Assembly: GCF_910578445.1 (NCBI RefSeq)
Contig: NZ_CAJTQC010000001.1
Location: 248,929 to 312,928 of the forward strand
From: an uncultured Duncaniella sp.
GTDB taxonomy: Bacteria; Bacteroidota; Bacteroidia; Bacteroidales; Muribaculaceae
Direction: 5' to 3'
DNA: 64,000 nucleotides
Shown here: piece after piece, positions 54,135 through 62,382 of the stretch
How positions within the stretch are numbered: position 1 is the first letter of the stretch
Layout: every line of letters starts with the position of its first letter
Position numbers and translations under genes: made by a program
The notes under the pieces: generated by a model
Seen by the model: only the letters and a program-made list of their open reading frames with translations
Told to the model about the DNA's origin: nothing
Databases searched by the model: none

Positions 54135-55706
54135 ATGCAGGAAACAATAGATGTGAGAGTAAGCCCCAAAGTGGCGGGTGAACCGATGTTGCTGAAAGTC
54201 GAACTGTCAGGTCGTCTGGGAGTAGATGCCAATTCAATCAGGCATATTACCGTCGTGAGGCGTTCGATTGATGCCCGTCAGCGTCAGGTGATGGTCAATC
54301 TGACTTTGAAAGTCTATGTTGATGAGATGCCCGACAATGCCTCTCTGATTAAGCCTGTCGACTATCGCAGAGTGTCGGCCGACAAGTGTGCCGTGATAGT
54401 CGGGGCAGGGCCGGCAGGACTTTTTGCGGCACTGCGCCTGATTGAGCTCGGTATAAAGCCGGTGGTGCTCGAACGAGGCAAGGATGTCGATTCGCGCCGT
54501 AAGGATATGGCCGCCATAGCCCGTGATGGTGTGGTCAATCCCGATTCCAACTATTGTTTCGGCGAGGGCGGTGCTGGAGCATACTCTGACGGAAAGCTCT
54601 ACACCCGTTCAAAAAAACGTGGGTCTGTTGAAAAGATACTTAATATTTTCGCCCAGCATGGAGCGTCGGAGGATATATTGGTCGATGCTCATCCTCATAT
54701 CGGCACTGACAAACTTCCCGAAGTCATTAAAGCGATGCGTAACACCATCATTGACTGTGGCGGAGAGGTGCGCTTCAATACCCGAGTGACCGACCTGATG
54801 ATTGACGGCGACGAGGTGAAGGGTGTCGTGACGGCCGACGGTGCTGAATTCAGAGGCCCTGTCATTCTTGCTACAGGCCATTCGGCTCGTGATGTCTACC
54901 GTATGCTCCGCGACCGCAATGTGACTATGGAACCAAAGGGGCTGGCGATAGGAGTGCGTCTCGAACATCCTCAGAAACTCATCGACTGTCTTCGCTATCA
55001 TTCGAAGGATGGCAGAGGAAAGTATCTGCCTGCGGCCGAATATACTATGCTCACCCGTGTGGATGACCGTGCGGTCTATTCGTTCTGCATGTGTCCCGGA
55101 GGATTCATCATTCCGGCTGCAAGTGAAGACGGACAGTTGGTGGTCAATGGCATGTCGCCTTCAAACCGAGGAACCCGCTGGGCTAATTCAGGAATGGTGG
55201 TCGAAATTTTGCCCGAAGACGTTCCCGACGGTGACGATGCCACATTAAAGATGATGCGCTATCAGGAGATGATTGAAAAGGCATTCTGGGAAGAAGCCGG
55301 CCGGACACAGAACGCACCTGCACAGCGTATGGCCGATTTTGTGTCGGCCCGTCAGTCGTCGGATCTTCCTCCGACATCCTATGCGCCCGGCATACATTCG
55401 GCACGCATTGACCGCTTGTTGCCTAAGGGGATTGCGCGTCGCTTGCAGCAAGGGTTCAAGGATTTTGACCGTAAGAACCGAGGTTTTCTGACCAATGAGG
55501 CCGTATTGATCGGGGCAGAGACCCGCACATCGTCTCCACTCCGTATCCCTCGCGATGCGGAAACCCTTTCGCATGTAGGACTCAGGGGATTCTATCCCTG
55601 TGGTGAGGGTGCGGGCTATGCCGGCGGAATAGTATCGGCTGCCATCGACGGAGACCGCGCGGCTGATGCCGTAGCCTCATATATGGGTGTATCTATAAAA
55701 CAATAA
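54135..55706 (+). CDS. FAD-dependent oxidoreductase (COG2509-type)
   Basis: A 523-residue flavoprotein. An N-terminal region (1-85) with the RRSIDARQ segment precedes the FAD-binding VIVGAGPAGLFAALRLIELG, then FGEGGAGAYSDGKL, LATGHSARDVYRML, and the C-terminal FYPCGEGAGYAGGIVSAAIDG. This is the NAD(FAD)-utilising dehydrogenase family found across bacteria, with no firmly assigned reaction that I know. The following lipoprotein gene starts 4 bases after its stop. Confidence 0.85.
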   Translation: MQETIDVRVSPKVAGEPMLLKVELSGRLGVDANSIRHITVVRRSIDARQRQVMVNLTLKVYVDEMPDNASLIKPVDYRRVSADKCAVIVGAGPAGLFAALRLIELGIKPVVLERGKDVDSRRKDMAAIARDGVVNPDSNYCFGEGGAGAYSDGKLYTRSKKRGSVEKILNIFAQHGASEDILVDAHPHIGTDKLPEVIKAMRNTIIDCGGEVRFNTRVTDLMIDGDEVKGVVTADGAEFRGPVILATGHSARDVYRMLRDRNVTMEPKGLAIGVRLEHPQKLIDCLRYHSKDGRGKYLPAAEYTMLTRVDDRAVYSFCMCPGGFIIPAASEDGQLVVNGMSPSNRGTRWANSGMVVEILPEDVPDGDDATLKMMRYQEMIEKAFWEEAGRTQNAPAQRMADFVSARQSSDLPPTSYAPGIHSARIDRLLPKGIARRLQQGFKDFDRKNRGFLTNEAVLIGAETRTSSPLRIPRDAETLSHVGLRGFYPCGEGAGYAGGIVSAAIDGDRAADAVASYMGVSIKQ

Positions 55707-55710
55707 ACAA

Positions 55711-56337
55711 ATGAAAAAAACATCAATCTTTTCCATTCTTGCAGTTTTCTGCATGATTATGATTTCATGTGGCGGTTCGTCAAAATCGGATGCAGGAGCA
55801 TCGGCTGACAATGCTGTCAGTGTTGACGAAGTGTTTGCCAATGCCGACAATATGCTTGGCGATACTATCGTTGTCGAAGGAGTTTGCTCACACCTCTGTG
55901 CCCACGGTGGCAAAAAGGCGTTCATTGCCGGAGCTGCCGACAGCATCATGCTTCGTTGCGAGGCGTTCCCTCTGATGGGTGAGCCTTTCCCGAAGAGCGT
56001 TGTGCGCCGTCAGTTGCAGGTCAAGGGTATTCTTTGTGAAGAGCGAGTGGATGAGGATGCGATTCAGGAGATGATTCGTCGCAATGAGGAGGCTCAGGCC
56101 GCCGCTGCTGCCAAAGCTGCTGAGAATGGTGATATTGCTGCCGATTCGACAGAAACCAAGACTGAAAGCGGATGCGCAACCGAGCGTACGGCCAAGGGCC
56201 AGCGTAATATCGTGACTTTTGAAGACCGCATCAATGATTTCCGTGCCAAGATTGCTGCCCGTCAGGAAAAGGAAGGCAAGCCCTACCTTTCATATTACTA
56301 TCTTGAAGCAATTTCTTATGATGTGCTTCCAGAATAA
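55711..56337 (+). CDS. Lipoprotein of unknown function with OB-fold-like region
   Basis: A 208-residue exported protein; the lipobox is MISCGGS with Cys20. Residues about 38-110 (VDEVFANADNMLGDTIVVEGVCSH, RRQLQVKGIL) have the strand pattern of an OB-fold nucleic-acid- or ligand-binding domain. An Ala/Glu-rich low-complexity linker (about 128-150) follows, then a helical part ending in a conserved-looking YLSYYYLEAISYDVLP. Cysteines in CSHLCAHGGKK are notable for a possible metal or heme site. It is coupled to the FAD oxidoreductase gene (4-base gap). I cannot name a function. Confidence 0.7.
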   Translation: MKKTSIFSILAVFCMIMISCGGSSKSDAGASADNAVSVDEVFANADNMLGDTIVVEGVCSHLCAHGGKKAFIAGAADSIMLRCEAFPLMGEPFPKSVVRRQLQVKGILCEERVDEDAIQEMIRRNEEAQAAAAAKAAENGDIAADSTETKTESGCATERTAKGQRNIVTFEDRINDFRAKIAARQEKEGKPYLSYYYLEAISYDVLPE

Positions 56338-56353
56338 AGGGTAAACCGGAATT

Positions 56354-56992
56354 TTATCTTATTTCATGGATGGTGTTCTGCAGTCCGGTTAGAAACCGGG
56401 CGGCGTGAGCGCCATCCATTTGTGTATGGTGAAATTGGAACGAGACCTGCAGCTTTGTCCTGAAGAGGCCGCGACGGTATCTGCCCCAGATCATGAACGG
56501 ATTGTTGAATATGCCGCTATACATCCCGACAGCGCCGTCTATGTCGTAATCGACAAGTGCGGATGTGCCGATGACCATGCGGTCAGTGATGTCGTGGTTG
56601 CAGCATGATTGCGCTACATGTCGGGTCAGTCGCAGATAGTCGGCGTTGAACTGGCTGATATCATTGCTGAACGGGATGTCACATGAACTGACTTCTCCTT
56701 CACTGTTCGCGACGATTGTATTGACGGCTATTGCCTCGTAGCGCATCAGCTTGTCGCCTACCGGGAGCATGTAGAACTCCTTGATTTCGCTTGCGGCCTT
56801 GCCTATGCACCAACACATGAGCATGTTGAATTTCATGTTTCTTTTCCGGCTTATCCGCAGCAGACGTGTGATGTCAAGGGTCTTGAATAGAGTGACCATA
56901 GGCATTGGTGCTTTCATCCACATTTCGAAAGCATAGGCACGTATAGTGCTTGCCGGATTGACTTCTGTTACCTGAAGTTGGAGTCTGTCCAT
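56354..56992 (-). CDS. CatA-like acetyltransferase
   Basis: A 212-residue protein of the chloramphenicol acetyltransferase fold, which forms trimers and uses acetyl-CoA. The catalytic motif is preserved as FHHTQMDGAHAARF near the C-terminus, and the NNPFMIWGRY region matches the family. Chromosomal members of this group in Bacteroidales usually have no proven drug resistance, so it should not be called a resistance gene from sequence alone. It follows the AraC regulator by 75 bases on the same strand, which may control it. Confidence 0.82.
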   Translation of the reverse strand: MDRLQLQVTEVNPASTIRAYAFEMWMKAPMPMVTLFKTLDITRLLRISRKRNMKFNMLMCWCIGKAASEIKEFYMLPVGDKLMRYEAIAVNTIVANSEGEVSSCDIPFSNDISQFNADYLRLTRHVAQSCCNHDITDRMVIGTSALVDYDIDGAVGMYSGIFNNPFMIWGRYRRGLFRTKLQVSFQFHHTQMDGAHAARFLTGLQNTIHEIR

Positions 56993-57067
56993 ATTTCTTC
57001 TGTTTTTTCCGCAAAGTTACAATTTGCGGAAATTATCTGATAGAACAAAAGGGACATTGTCCGGATA

Positions 57068-57907
57068 CTACAAAAGAGGATTGGTGAAAAGGTCGGAATA
57101 AGGCGTTGTAACTGACAGTAGCTCCGTTGGCGTGTGACCGCTGAACAGTTTGAATTCGCGTATGAAATGTGACTGGTCGGAATATCCGCATGAATGTGAG
57201 ATCTCAGCATAGTCGATAGGGGAGTCAAGGTGGCGTTGCATGAGGTGTAGTGATTTTTGAAAACGTGCTATGCGGGAATATTCTTTAGGATTCATGCCTA
57301 TGTGTGACTTAAACAGTCGTTCGAACTGTTTTTTACCGAGGCACGACAGTTCATGGAGTTCATCCATACGTGTGTCAGGTGTGTTTAGAATCCGCGTGAC
57401 GGTTGCATCCAGCCGGCGGTGGTTAAGAGCCATCATCGTGCTGTGTTTACCGGTCTGCATGGTCTTTAACCGGGCAAGCAGAAAACTGTCGATTATCGAC
57501 ACGCATGTCGGTGTATCTTTGCAATTTCCAATCTCGTAATCAAGTCTGTCAATCTCTCTGTCGGCGATATCAAGACCGGAAATTTCCATATTGTAGAAAT
57601 CGTGGAGCATCGGGCCTATGAACATGCTCAGGCCATGAGGCCGGAAGACGGCTACAATCGTGTCGAGTTCACCGGTAGTCCGGATATGGGCCGGAAAATT
57701 GACCTGTCCGCTGATGGTGAGGCGTGGTTGTGAAGTGGAGAGTTCAGGGATAAAGAATGTCGTTTTGCGATGGAAGATTATCTGCGGACATCCGATAGGG
57801 AATGTAAGCGCGCTTGATGCCTCCGACGAGCGTAGCGTCCAGTAATATCTGACATATGGAGCTAATTGCGGTGATGGCCGATAGAAAGTGAAACTCTGGT
57901 CTGACAT
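57068..57907 (-). CDS. AraC family transcriptional regulator
   Basis: About 279 residues from the ATG at 57907; a GTG nine codons upstream (57934) is possible. The N-terminal 150 residues (FTFYRPSPQLAPYVRYYWTL, FPIGCPQIIFH) are like the DUF6597 sensor domain, and the C-terminal 100 have two helix-turn-helices (LSCLGKKQFERLFKSHIGMNP, SHSCGYSDQSHFIREFKLFSG). The effector is unknown. It lies between vsr and the CatA-like gene on the same strand. Confidence 0.9.
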   Translation of the reverse strand: MSDQSFTFYRPSPQLAPYVRYYWTLRSSEASSALTFPIGCPQIIFHRKTTFFIPELSTSQPRLTISGQVNFPAHIRTTGELDTIVAVFRPHGLSMFIGPMLHDFYNMEISGLDIADREIDRLDYEIGNCKDTPTCVSIIDSFLLARLKTMQTGKHSTMMALNHRRLDATVTRILNTPDTRMDELHELSCLGKKQFERLFKSHIGMNPKEYSRIARFQKSLHLMQRHLDSPIDYAEISHSCGYSDQSHFIREFKLFSGHTPTELLSVTTPYSDLFTNPLL

Positions 57908-57952
57908 GGTGATTGAATCATTTTTTTCGCTCACAGATATAATTCTGTGACA

Positions 57953-58453
57953 CTATCTTTTGCCGTAGCTTTCGGTCGGTTCGGCGACGACTCCGCTTTC
58001 AGTCTCTTTCATCGTGTAGGATGCACATGAGTGAGGACTGACAATCCGGTCGTAGAGAGCGCTGAGAGTGGCCTCGCGTGAATTGCTGTCGCGCAGTGAG
58101 CATTCCCACACACGTATCACTCTCCATCCAAGCAACCGCAATTCGACATCGGTGCGATAGTCGCGGGCTATATTGAGGTTGATTTTGTGTCTCCAGAAGT
58201 CGACATTGCTTTTGGGGAGTCTTGAAAGCCTGCAATTCTGATGTCCGTGCCAGAAACAACCGTCGACAAACACGACGGTTTTATACTTTCGGAACACTAT
58301 GTCGGGTGAGCCGGGGAGTTTACGTGAATTGACGCGGTAACGCAGTCCTCTGGCAAACAGGAATTTCCTGACCATCATTTCGGGTCGGGTATTCCTGCCC
58401 TTTATCGCTGCCATGCAACGGCTGCGTTCGGAAGGTGTCATCACGTCGGTCAT
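57953..58453 (-). CDS. vsr: Very short patch repair endonuclease (Vsr)
   Basis: Nicks DNA next to T:G mismatches made by deamination of 5-methylcytosine. It has 166 residues with MTPSERSRCMAAIKGRNTRPE at the N-terminus, the catalytic FRKYKTVVFVDGCFWHGHQNC segment, and FWRHKI. Family length and key residues are intact. Vsr genes normally neighbour a cytosine methyltransferase, but none is found in this window. The C-terminal tail after YDRIVS is longer than a minimal Vsr. It may be transcribed with the AraC and CatA-like genes. Confidence 0.94.
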   Translation of the reverse strand: MTDVMTPSERSRCMAAIKGRNTRPEMMVRKFLFARGLRYRVNSRKLPGSPDIVFRKYKTVVFVDGCFWHGHQNCRLSRLPKSNVDFWRHKINLNIARDYRTDVELRLLGWRVIRVWECSLRDSNSREATLSALYDRIVSPHSCASYTMKETESGVVAEPTESYGKR

Positions 58454-58485
58454 GATAATCGTAAGGAGAGATTTTAAATAAAAAA

Positions 58486-58524
58486 CAATCGCCGTTGGAT
58501 TTTTGATTTTCCATTCGGCGATTG
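58486..58524 (-). terminator. Intrinsic terminator of the second rml operon
   Basis: CAATCGCCG (58486-58494) and CGGCGATTG (58516-58524) with further partial pairing inside, 10 bases beyond rmlB. A-rich bases at 58476-58485 give a U-tract on the minus strand. Confidence 0.8.
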
Positions 58525-58533
58525 GTTAGACGT

Positions 58534-59676
58534 TTAACGGTTGGAATACATATCGTCGTAGTAGCGCTGATAGTCGCCTGAAGTAATGTTGTCCATCCAC
58601 TCTTCATTGTCAAGATACCATCTGACAGTTTTTTCGATTCCTTCTTCGAATTGCAACGAAGGTTCCCATCCGAGTTCACGCTGTAGCTTGCGGGAGTCAA
58701 TGGCATAGCGCATGTCGTGTCCGGGTCGGTCGGTGACATAGGTGATCAGACTGTCGCTTGTGCCTTCCGGATTGCCGAGCAGACGGTCGACTGTGCGTAT
58801 GACTACTTTTATGAGGTCGATGTTTTTCCATTCGTTGAAGCCACCTATATTATATGTCTCGGCAACAGTCCCACGGTGGAATATCAGGTCGATGGCGCGT
58901 GCGTGGTCTTCGACAAAGAGCCAGTCGCGCACGTTTTCGCCTTTACCGTAGACAGGTAGTGGCTTGCCTTTACGGATGTTGTTGATGAAGAGGGGGATGA
59001 GTTTTTCCGGGAACTGGTAAGGACCGTAATTGTTGGAGCAGTTTGTGACCAGTGTCGGCATCCCGTAGGTGTCGTGATAGGAACGGACAAAATGGTCGCT
59101 CGACGCTTTTGAGGCGGAGTAGGGGGAGTGAGGTGTGTAGCCGGTGGTTTCGAGAAAAAATTCTGTTCCGTAGGCGAGATGGTGTTCCGATGAGGCGGCG
59201 GTGGTGAATGGCGATTCGATTCCTTCGGGATGGGTCAGTTCGAGTGCGCCATATACCTCGTCGGTTGATATGTGGTAGAAAAGTTTGCCTTCATAGCGTT
59301 CGGGCAATGATTCCCAGCGTTCGCGTGCAGCCTGAAGGAGGGCGAGAGTACCCATCACGTTCGTGCGGGCGAAGGTGAACGGATCTTTTATCGAACGGTC
59401 AACGTGGCTTTCGGCTGCAAGATGGATCACTCCGTCGATTTCATATTCATTGAACACCCGGCGCATTTCGTCAAGGTCGGCTATGTCTGCCTTTACGAAA
59501 CGGTAGTTTGGCTTGTCTTCAATGTCTTTGAGATTGGCGAGATTTCCTGCATAGGTCAGTTTGTCGAGGTTGACTATCAGATAGTCAGGATATTTGTTGA
59601 CAAAAAGCCTCACCACGTGGTTGCCGATGAATCCTGCACCACCGGTGATGAGAATGCTGCGTTCAGGCTTCTTCAT
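58534..59676 (-). CDS. rmlB: dTDP-glucose 4,6-dehydratase (copy 2)
   Basis: Same reaction as the copy at 16857-17993. It has 380 residues with SILITGGAGFIGNHVVRLF, HISTDEVYG and YSASKASSDH. Much of the chain is identical to copy 1, with scattered substitutions. It overlaps the end of rmlD copy 2 by 14 bases and ends in a strong terminator. Unlike copy 1, it is not separated from rmlD by an acyltransferase. Confidence 0.96.
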   Translation of the reverse strand: MKKPERSILITGGAGFIGNHVVRLFVNKYPDYLIVNLDKLTYAGNLANLKDIEDKPNYRFVKADIADLDEMRRVFNEYEIDGVIHLAAESHVDRSIKDPFTFARTNVMGTLALLQAARERWESLPERYEGKLFYHISTDEVYGALELTHPEGIESPFTTAASSEHHLAYGTEFFLETTGYTPHSPYSASKASSDHFVRSYHDTYGMPTLVTNCSNNYGPYQFPEKLIPLFINNIRKGKPLPVYGKGENVRDWLFVEDHARAIDLIFHRGTVAETYNIGGFNEWKNIDLIKVVIRTVDRLLGNPEGTSDSLITYVTDRPGHDMRYAIDSRKLQRELGWEPSLQFEEGIEKTVRWYLDNEEWMDNITSGDYQRYYDDMYSNR

Positions 59677-60559
59677 GATTCTGGTTTTGGATGTTTTCGA
59701 TGCACTTCCTGAGCGAGTCGACCCAGAATGGGATGCTTAGATTGAAAGTGCCTTTGAATTTAGTTTTGTCAAGTACCGAAAATGAGGGGCGGACGGCTTC
59801 TGACGGGAACTCATCGCTGTGGCATGGGCGGATATCACATTTATATTTTCCGTCGACGGCAGGCTGTGAGATTTCCTGAATCATCTTGCTGAAATCATAC
59901 CACGAGCAGACCCCTTCGTTAGAGTAGTGGTAGACTCCGTCGTTCCCGATATATTTGCCGTTGTCGATGATATCGACAATCGCGTCGGCGAGGTCTTGGG
60001 CATAGGTTGGAGTCCCTATCTGGTCGAACACGACGTTGAGTGTGTCGCGTTCGCTCGTCAGGCGGAGCATCGTCTTGACAAAGTTGCGCCCGAATTCGGA
60101 GTAGAGCCATGCCGTGCGGATGATCATATAGTTGCAGCCGCTTGCAATGATAGCCTCTTCGCCATGAAGTTTGGTACGTCCGTAAGCACCTGTCGGGTTT
60201 ACGGGTTCGTCTTCGGTGCGTGGAGTATTGCCGAGGTTGCCTCCGAACACGTAGTCGGTTGATATACATATCAGTGGAATGCCGTTGTCTTTTGCCGCTT
60301 TTGCGAGATAGCCTGCGGCTGTGGCATTGATCATCTCGGCGATTTCTTCCTGACGTTCGGCACGGTCCACGTCGGTGAAGGCCGCGCAATTGACGATTAA
60401 TTGAAAGTCGTTGACCTTGACCCCGAGCGCTACGGCTTCAGGATCGGTGATGTCGATGTCGTCGACATCGGTGAATATGTATTCATTAGGAGACTTGGCA
60501 ACTGCCTTTTGCAGGCAGTTGCCAAGTTGACCTTCTCCTCCTGTTACGAGTATTCTCAT
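59663..60559 (-). CDS. rmlD: dTDP-4-dehydrorhamnose reductase (copy 2)
   Basis: A 298-residue reductase with GGEGQLGNCLQKA, STDYVFGGNLGNTP and YGRTKLHGEE. More diverged from copy 1 than the rmlA, B and C pairs are, especially in the N-terminal half. It overlaps the rmlB start by 14 bases and lies 30 bases after fucO. Confidence 0.95.
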   Translation of the reverse strand: MRILVTGGEGQLGNCLQKAVAKSPNEYIFTDVDDIDITDPEAVALGVKVNDFQLIVNCAAFTDVDRAERQEEIAEMINATAAGYLAKAAKDNGIPLICISTDYVFGGNLGNTPRTEDEPVNPTGAYGRTKLHGEEAIIASGCNYMIIRTAWLYSEFGRNFVKTMLRLTSERDTLNVVFDQIGTPTYAQDLADAIVDIIDNGKYIGNDGVYHYSNEGVCSWYDFSKMIQEISQPAVDGKYKCDIRPCHSDEFPSEAVRPSFSVLDKTKFKGTFNLSIPFWVDSLRKCIENIQNQNHEEA

Positions 60560-60589
60560 AGAAAGGGATATGGTTCTTGGATGGGTTGT

Positions 60590-61744
60590 TTAGAGCACTT
60601 TGGTATAAAGTGCCTTGATGTCCTCGATAGTGACATCACGCGGGTTGCCGGGGGTGCAGACATCGGCGATTGCCTGTTCTGAAAGGGTCTCGATGTCGGA
60701 TTCCTTGATGCCGATTTCAGAGAGATGCTGCGGGATGCCAACCTTGATTGAGAGCGCTTTTACGGCGTCGCATGCAGCCTGAGCGGCTTCTTCGCGTGTC
60801 ATACCGTTGATGTCGACACCCATTGCTTCGGCAATTGCGGGATATTTGTCGAGACATGACGGCATGTTCCATTCCATGATTGTCGGGAGCAGGAGTGCGT
60901 TTGCAACACCGTGGGGAATGTCGAAAAGTGATCCGAGAGGATGGGCCATGCCATGCACAAGGCCGAGACCTACGTTTGAGAATGCCATTCCGGCAACGTA
61001 TTGTGCAACAGCCATAGCGTCGCGTGCCACTGCGTTTGACGGTTCGGCAACTGCGGTCGGGAGGTTGCGGCTGATCATGCGGATGGCCTCGATTTCAAAC
61101 ATGTCGCTGAGCGCCCATGCACCCTTGGTGATGTAGCCTTCGATTGCGTGGGTCAGGGCGTCCATGCCTGTGGCTGCTGTGAGCGAAGCCGGAAGTGAAT
61201 ACATGAGCTCTGCATCGACGATGGCAACTGCGGGAATGTCATTGGGGTCTACGCAGACCATCTTTTTATGATTGACTTCGTCGATAATCACATAGTTGAT
61301 GGTTGTCTCAGCAGCTGTTCCTGCGGTTGTGGGGAGTGCTACGATGGGCACACACTTATTTTTTGTCGGGGCGCAGCCTTCAAGCGATACAATGTCGGAG
61401 AATTCAGGGTTGTTTATGACGATGCCGACAGCCTTTGCTGTGTCGATTGACGAACCACCACCGATTGCGATGATGAAGTCAGCACCAGATTTCTTGTAAG
61501 CCTCGATGCCGTTTTTTACGTTTGTGACAGTCGGATTCGGCTTGACATCGCTGAAAATTTCATAGGGGACGGCAGCTTCGTCAAGCACGTCAGTCACCAT
61601 TTTTGCAACACCGAATTTAACGAGGCCGGCATCAGTGACGATGAGGGCCTTTGATTTGCCGAGGCGATTGACAACTTCTGGCAGCTCTTTGCGAGCACCG
61701 GGTCCGAAGTATGAAACTTCATTGAGAATAAATCTGTGTACCAT
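60590..61744 (-). CDS. fucO: Lactaldehyde reductase-type iron-containing alcohol dehydrogenase
   Basis: A 384-residue group III alcohol dehydrogenase. NAD-binding GGGSSIDTAKAVGIV, LPTTAGTAAETT and the metal-binding AITxxM-type stretch MDALTHAIEGYIT plus GLVHGMAHPLGSLFDIPHG are all present. The GxxAE(T)-variant and length fit FucO, which reduces L-lactaldehyde from rhamnose or fucose breakdown to 1,2-propanediol. It lies between rmlC and rmlD of the second biosynthetic operon, 48 bases after rmlC, where no such step is needed. Its substrate would come from RhaD. Confidence 0.9.
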   Translation of the reverse strand: MVHRFILNEVSYFGPGARKELPEVVNRLGKSKALIVTDAGLVKFGVAKMVTDVLDEAAVPYEIFSDVKPNPTVTNVKNGIEAYKKSGADFIIAIGGGSSIDTAKAVGIVINNPEFSDIVSLEGCAPTKNKCVPIVALPTTAGTAAETTINYVIIDEVNHKKMVCVDPNDIPAVAIVDAELMYSLPASLTAATGMDALTHAIEGYITKGAWALSDMFEIEAIRMISRNLPTAVAEPSNAVARDAMAVAQYVAGMAFSNVGLGLVHGMAHPLGSLFDIPHGVANALLLPTIMEWNMPSCLDKYPAIAEAMGVDINGMTREEAAQAACDAVKALSIKVGIPQHLSEIGIKESDIETLSEQAIADVCTPGNPRDVTIEDIKALYTKVL

Positions 61745-61792
61745 TTTTGATGTTTATTAAGGATTTTGGTAATTTTAAGGTAGAGATTATTA

Positions 61793-62365
61793 TTAATTAT
61801 ATAGATTGATGCCTATATCAAACGGGCTGTCGAACTCGGCAAGCATTGGATGACGGGTGTCTTTTTCAGAAAGTATCGCATTTGCCGGGTCAATACGCCA
61901 GTCTATGCCGAGGCTCGTGTCGAGTATGGAGATTCCGCCATCGGCTTGAGGGGCATAGAAATTGTCGCATTTATATTGAAATACGGCTGTCGGGCTCAAA
62001 ACCGCGAATCCGTGGGCGAAGCCACGTGGGATGAAGAACTGAAGATGGTTGTCTTCTGTCAGTTCGACGGCTACGTGGCGGCCATAGGTCGGTGAACCTT
62101 TTCTGATGTCGACGGCAACATCGAGCACAGCACCTTTCACGCAGCGAACCAGTTTTGACTGAGCGAAAGGTGGACGCTGGAAGTGCAGCCCGCGCATCAC
62201 TCCGTAGCTCGAACAGCTTTCGTTGTCCTGAACGAAGTCGATTTGGCGTACATTTTCATCGAATTTCTGCTTTGAATAGCTTTCGAAAAAATATCCGCGC
62301 GTGTCGGTGAAAATCGTCGGTTCGATTATGACTAATCCTTCTATATCAGTCTCGATTACTTTCAT
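61793..62365 (-). CDS. rmlC: dTDP-4-dehydrorhamnose 3,5-epimerase (copy 2)
   Basis: A 190-residue epimerase from the ATG at 62365; the longer frame reaching 62491 overlaps rmlA and its extra residues do not belong to the family. Motifs FFESYSKQKF, VMRGLHFQRPPFAQSK and FIPRGFAHGFAVL match copy 1 almost exactly. It starts 17 bases after rmlA. Confidence 0.95.
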   Translation of the reverse strand: MKVIETDIEGLVIIEPTIFTDTRGYFFESYSKQKFDENVRQIDFVQDNESCSSYGVMRGLHFQRPPFAQSKLVRCVKGAVLDVAVDIRKGSPTYGRHVAVELTEDNHLQFFIPRGFAHGFAVLSPTAVFQYKCDNFYAPQADGGISILDTSLGIDWRIDPANAILSEKDTRHPMLAEFDSPFDIGINLYN

Positions 62366-62382
62366 GTTGACGTTTTTATTTT

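Noticed and set aside
56354..56992. Calling the CatA-like gene a chloramphenicol resistance gene
   Set aside because: The catalytic HHxxxDG motif is present, but chromosomal homologues often act on other substrates and nothing in the context indicates mobility or resistance.
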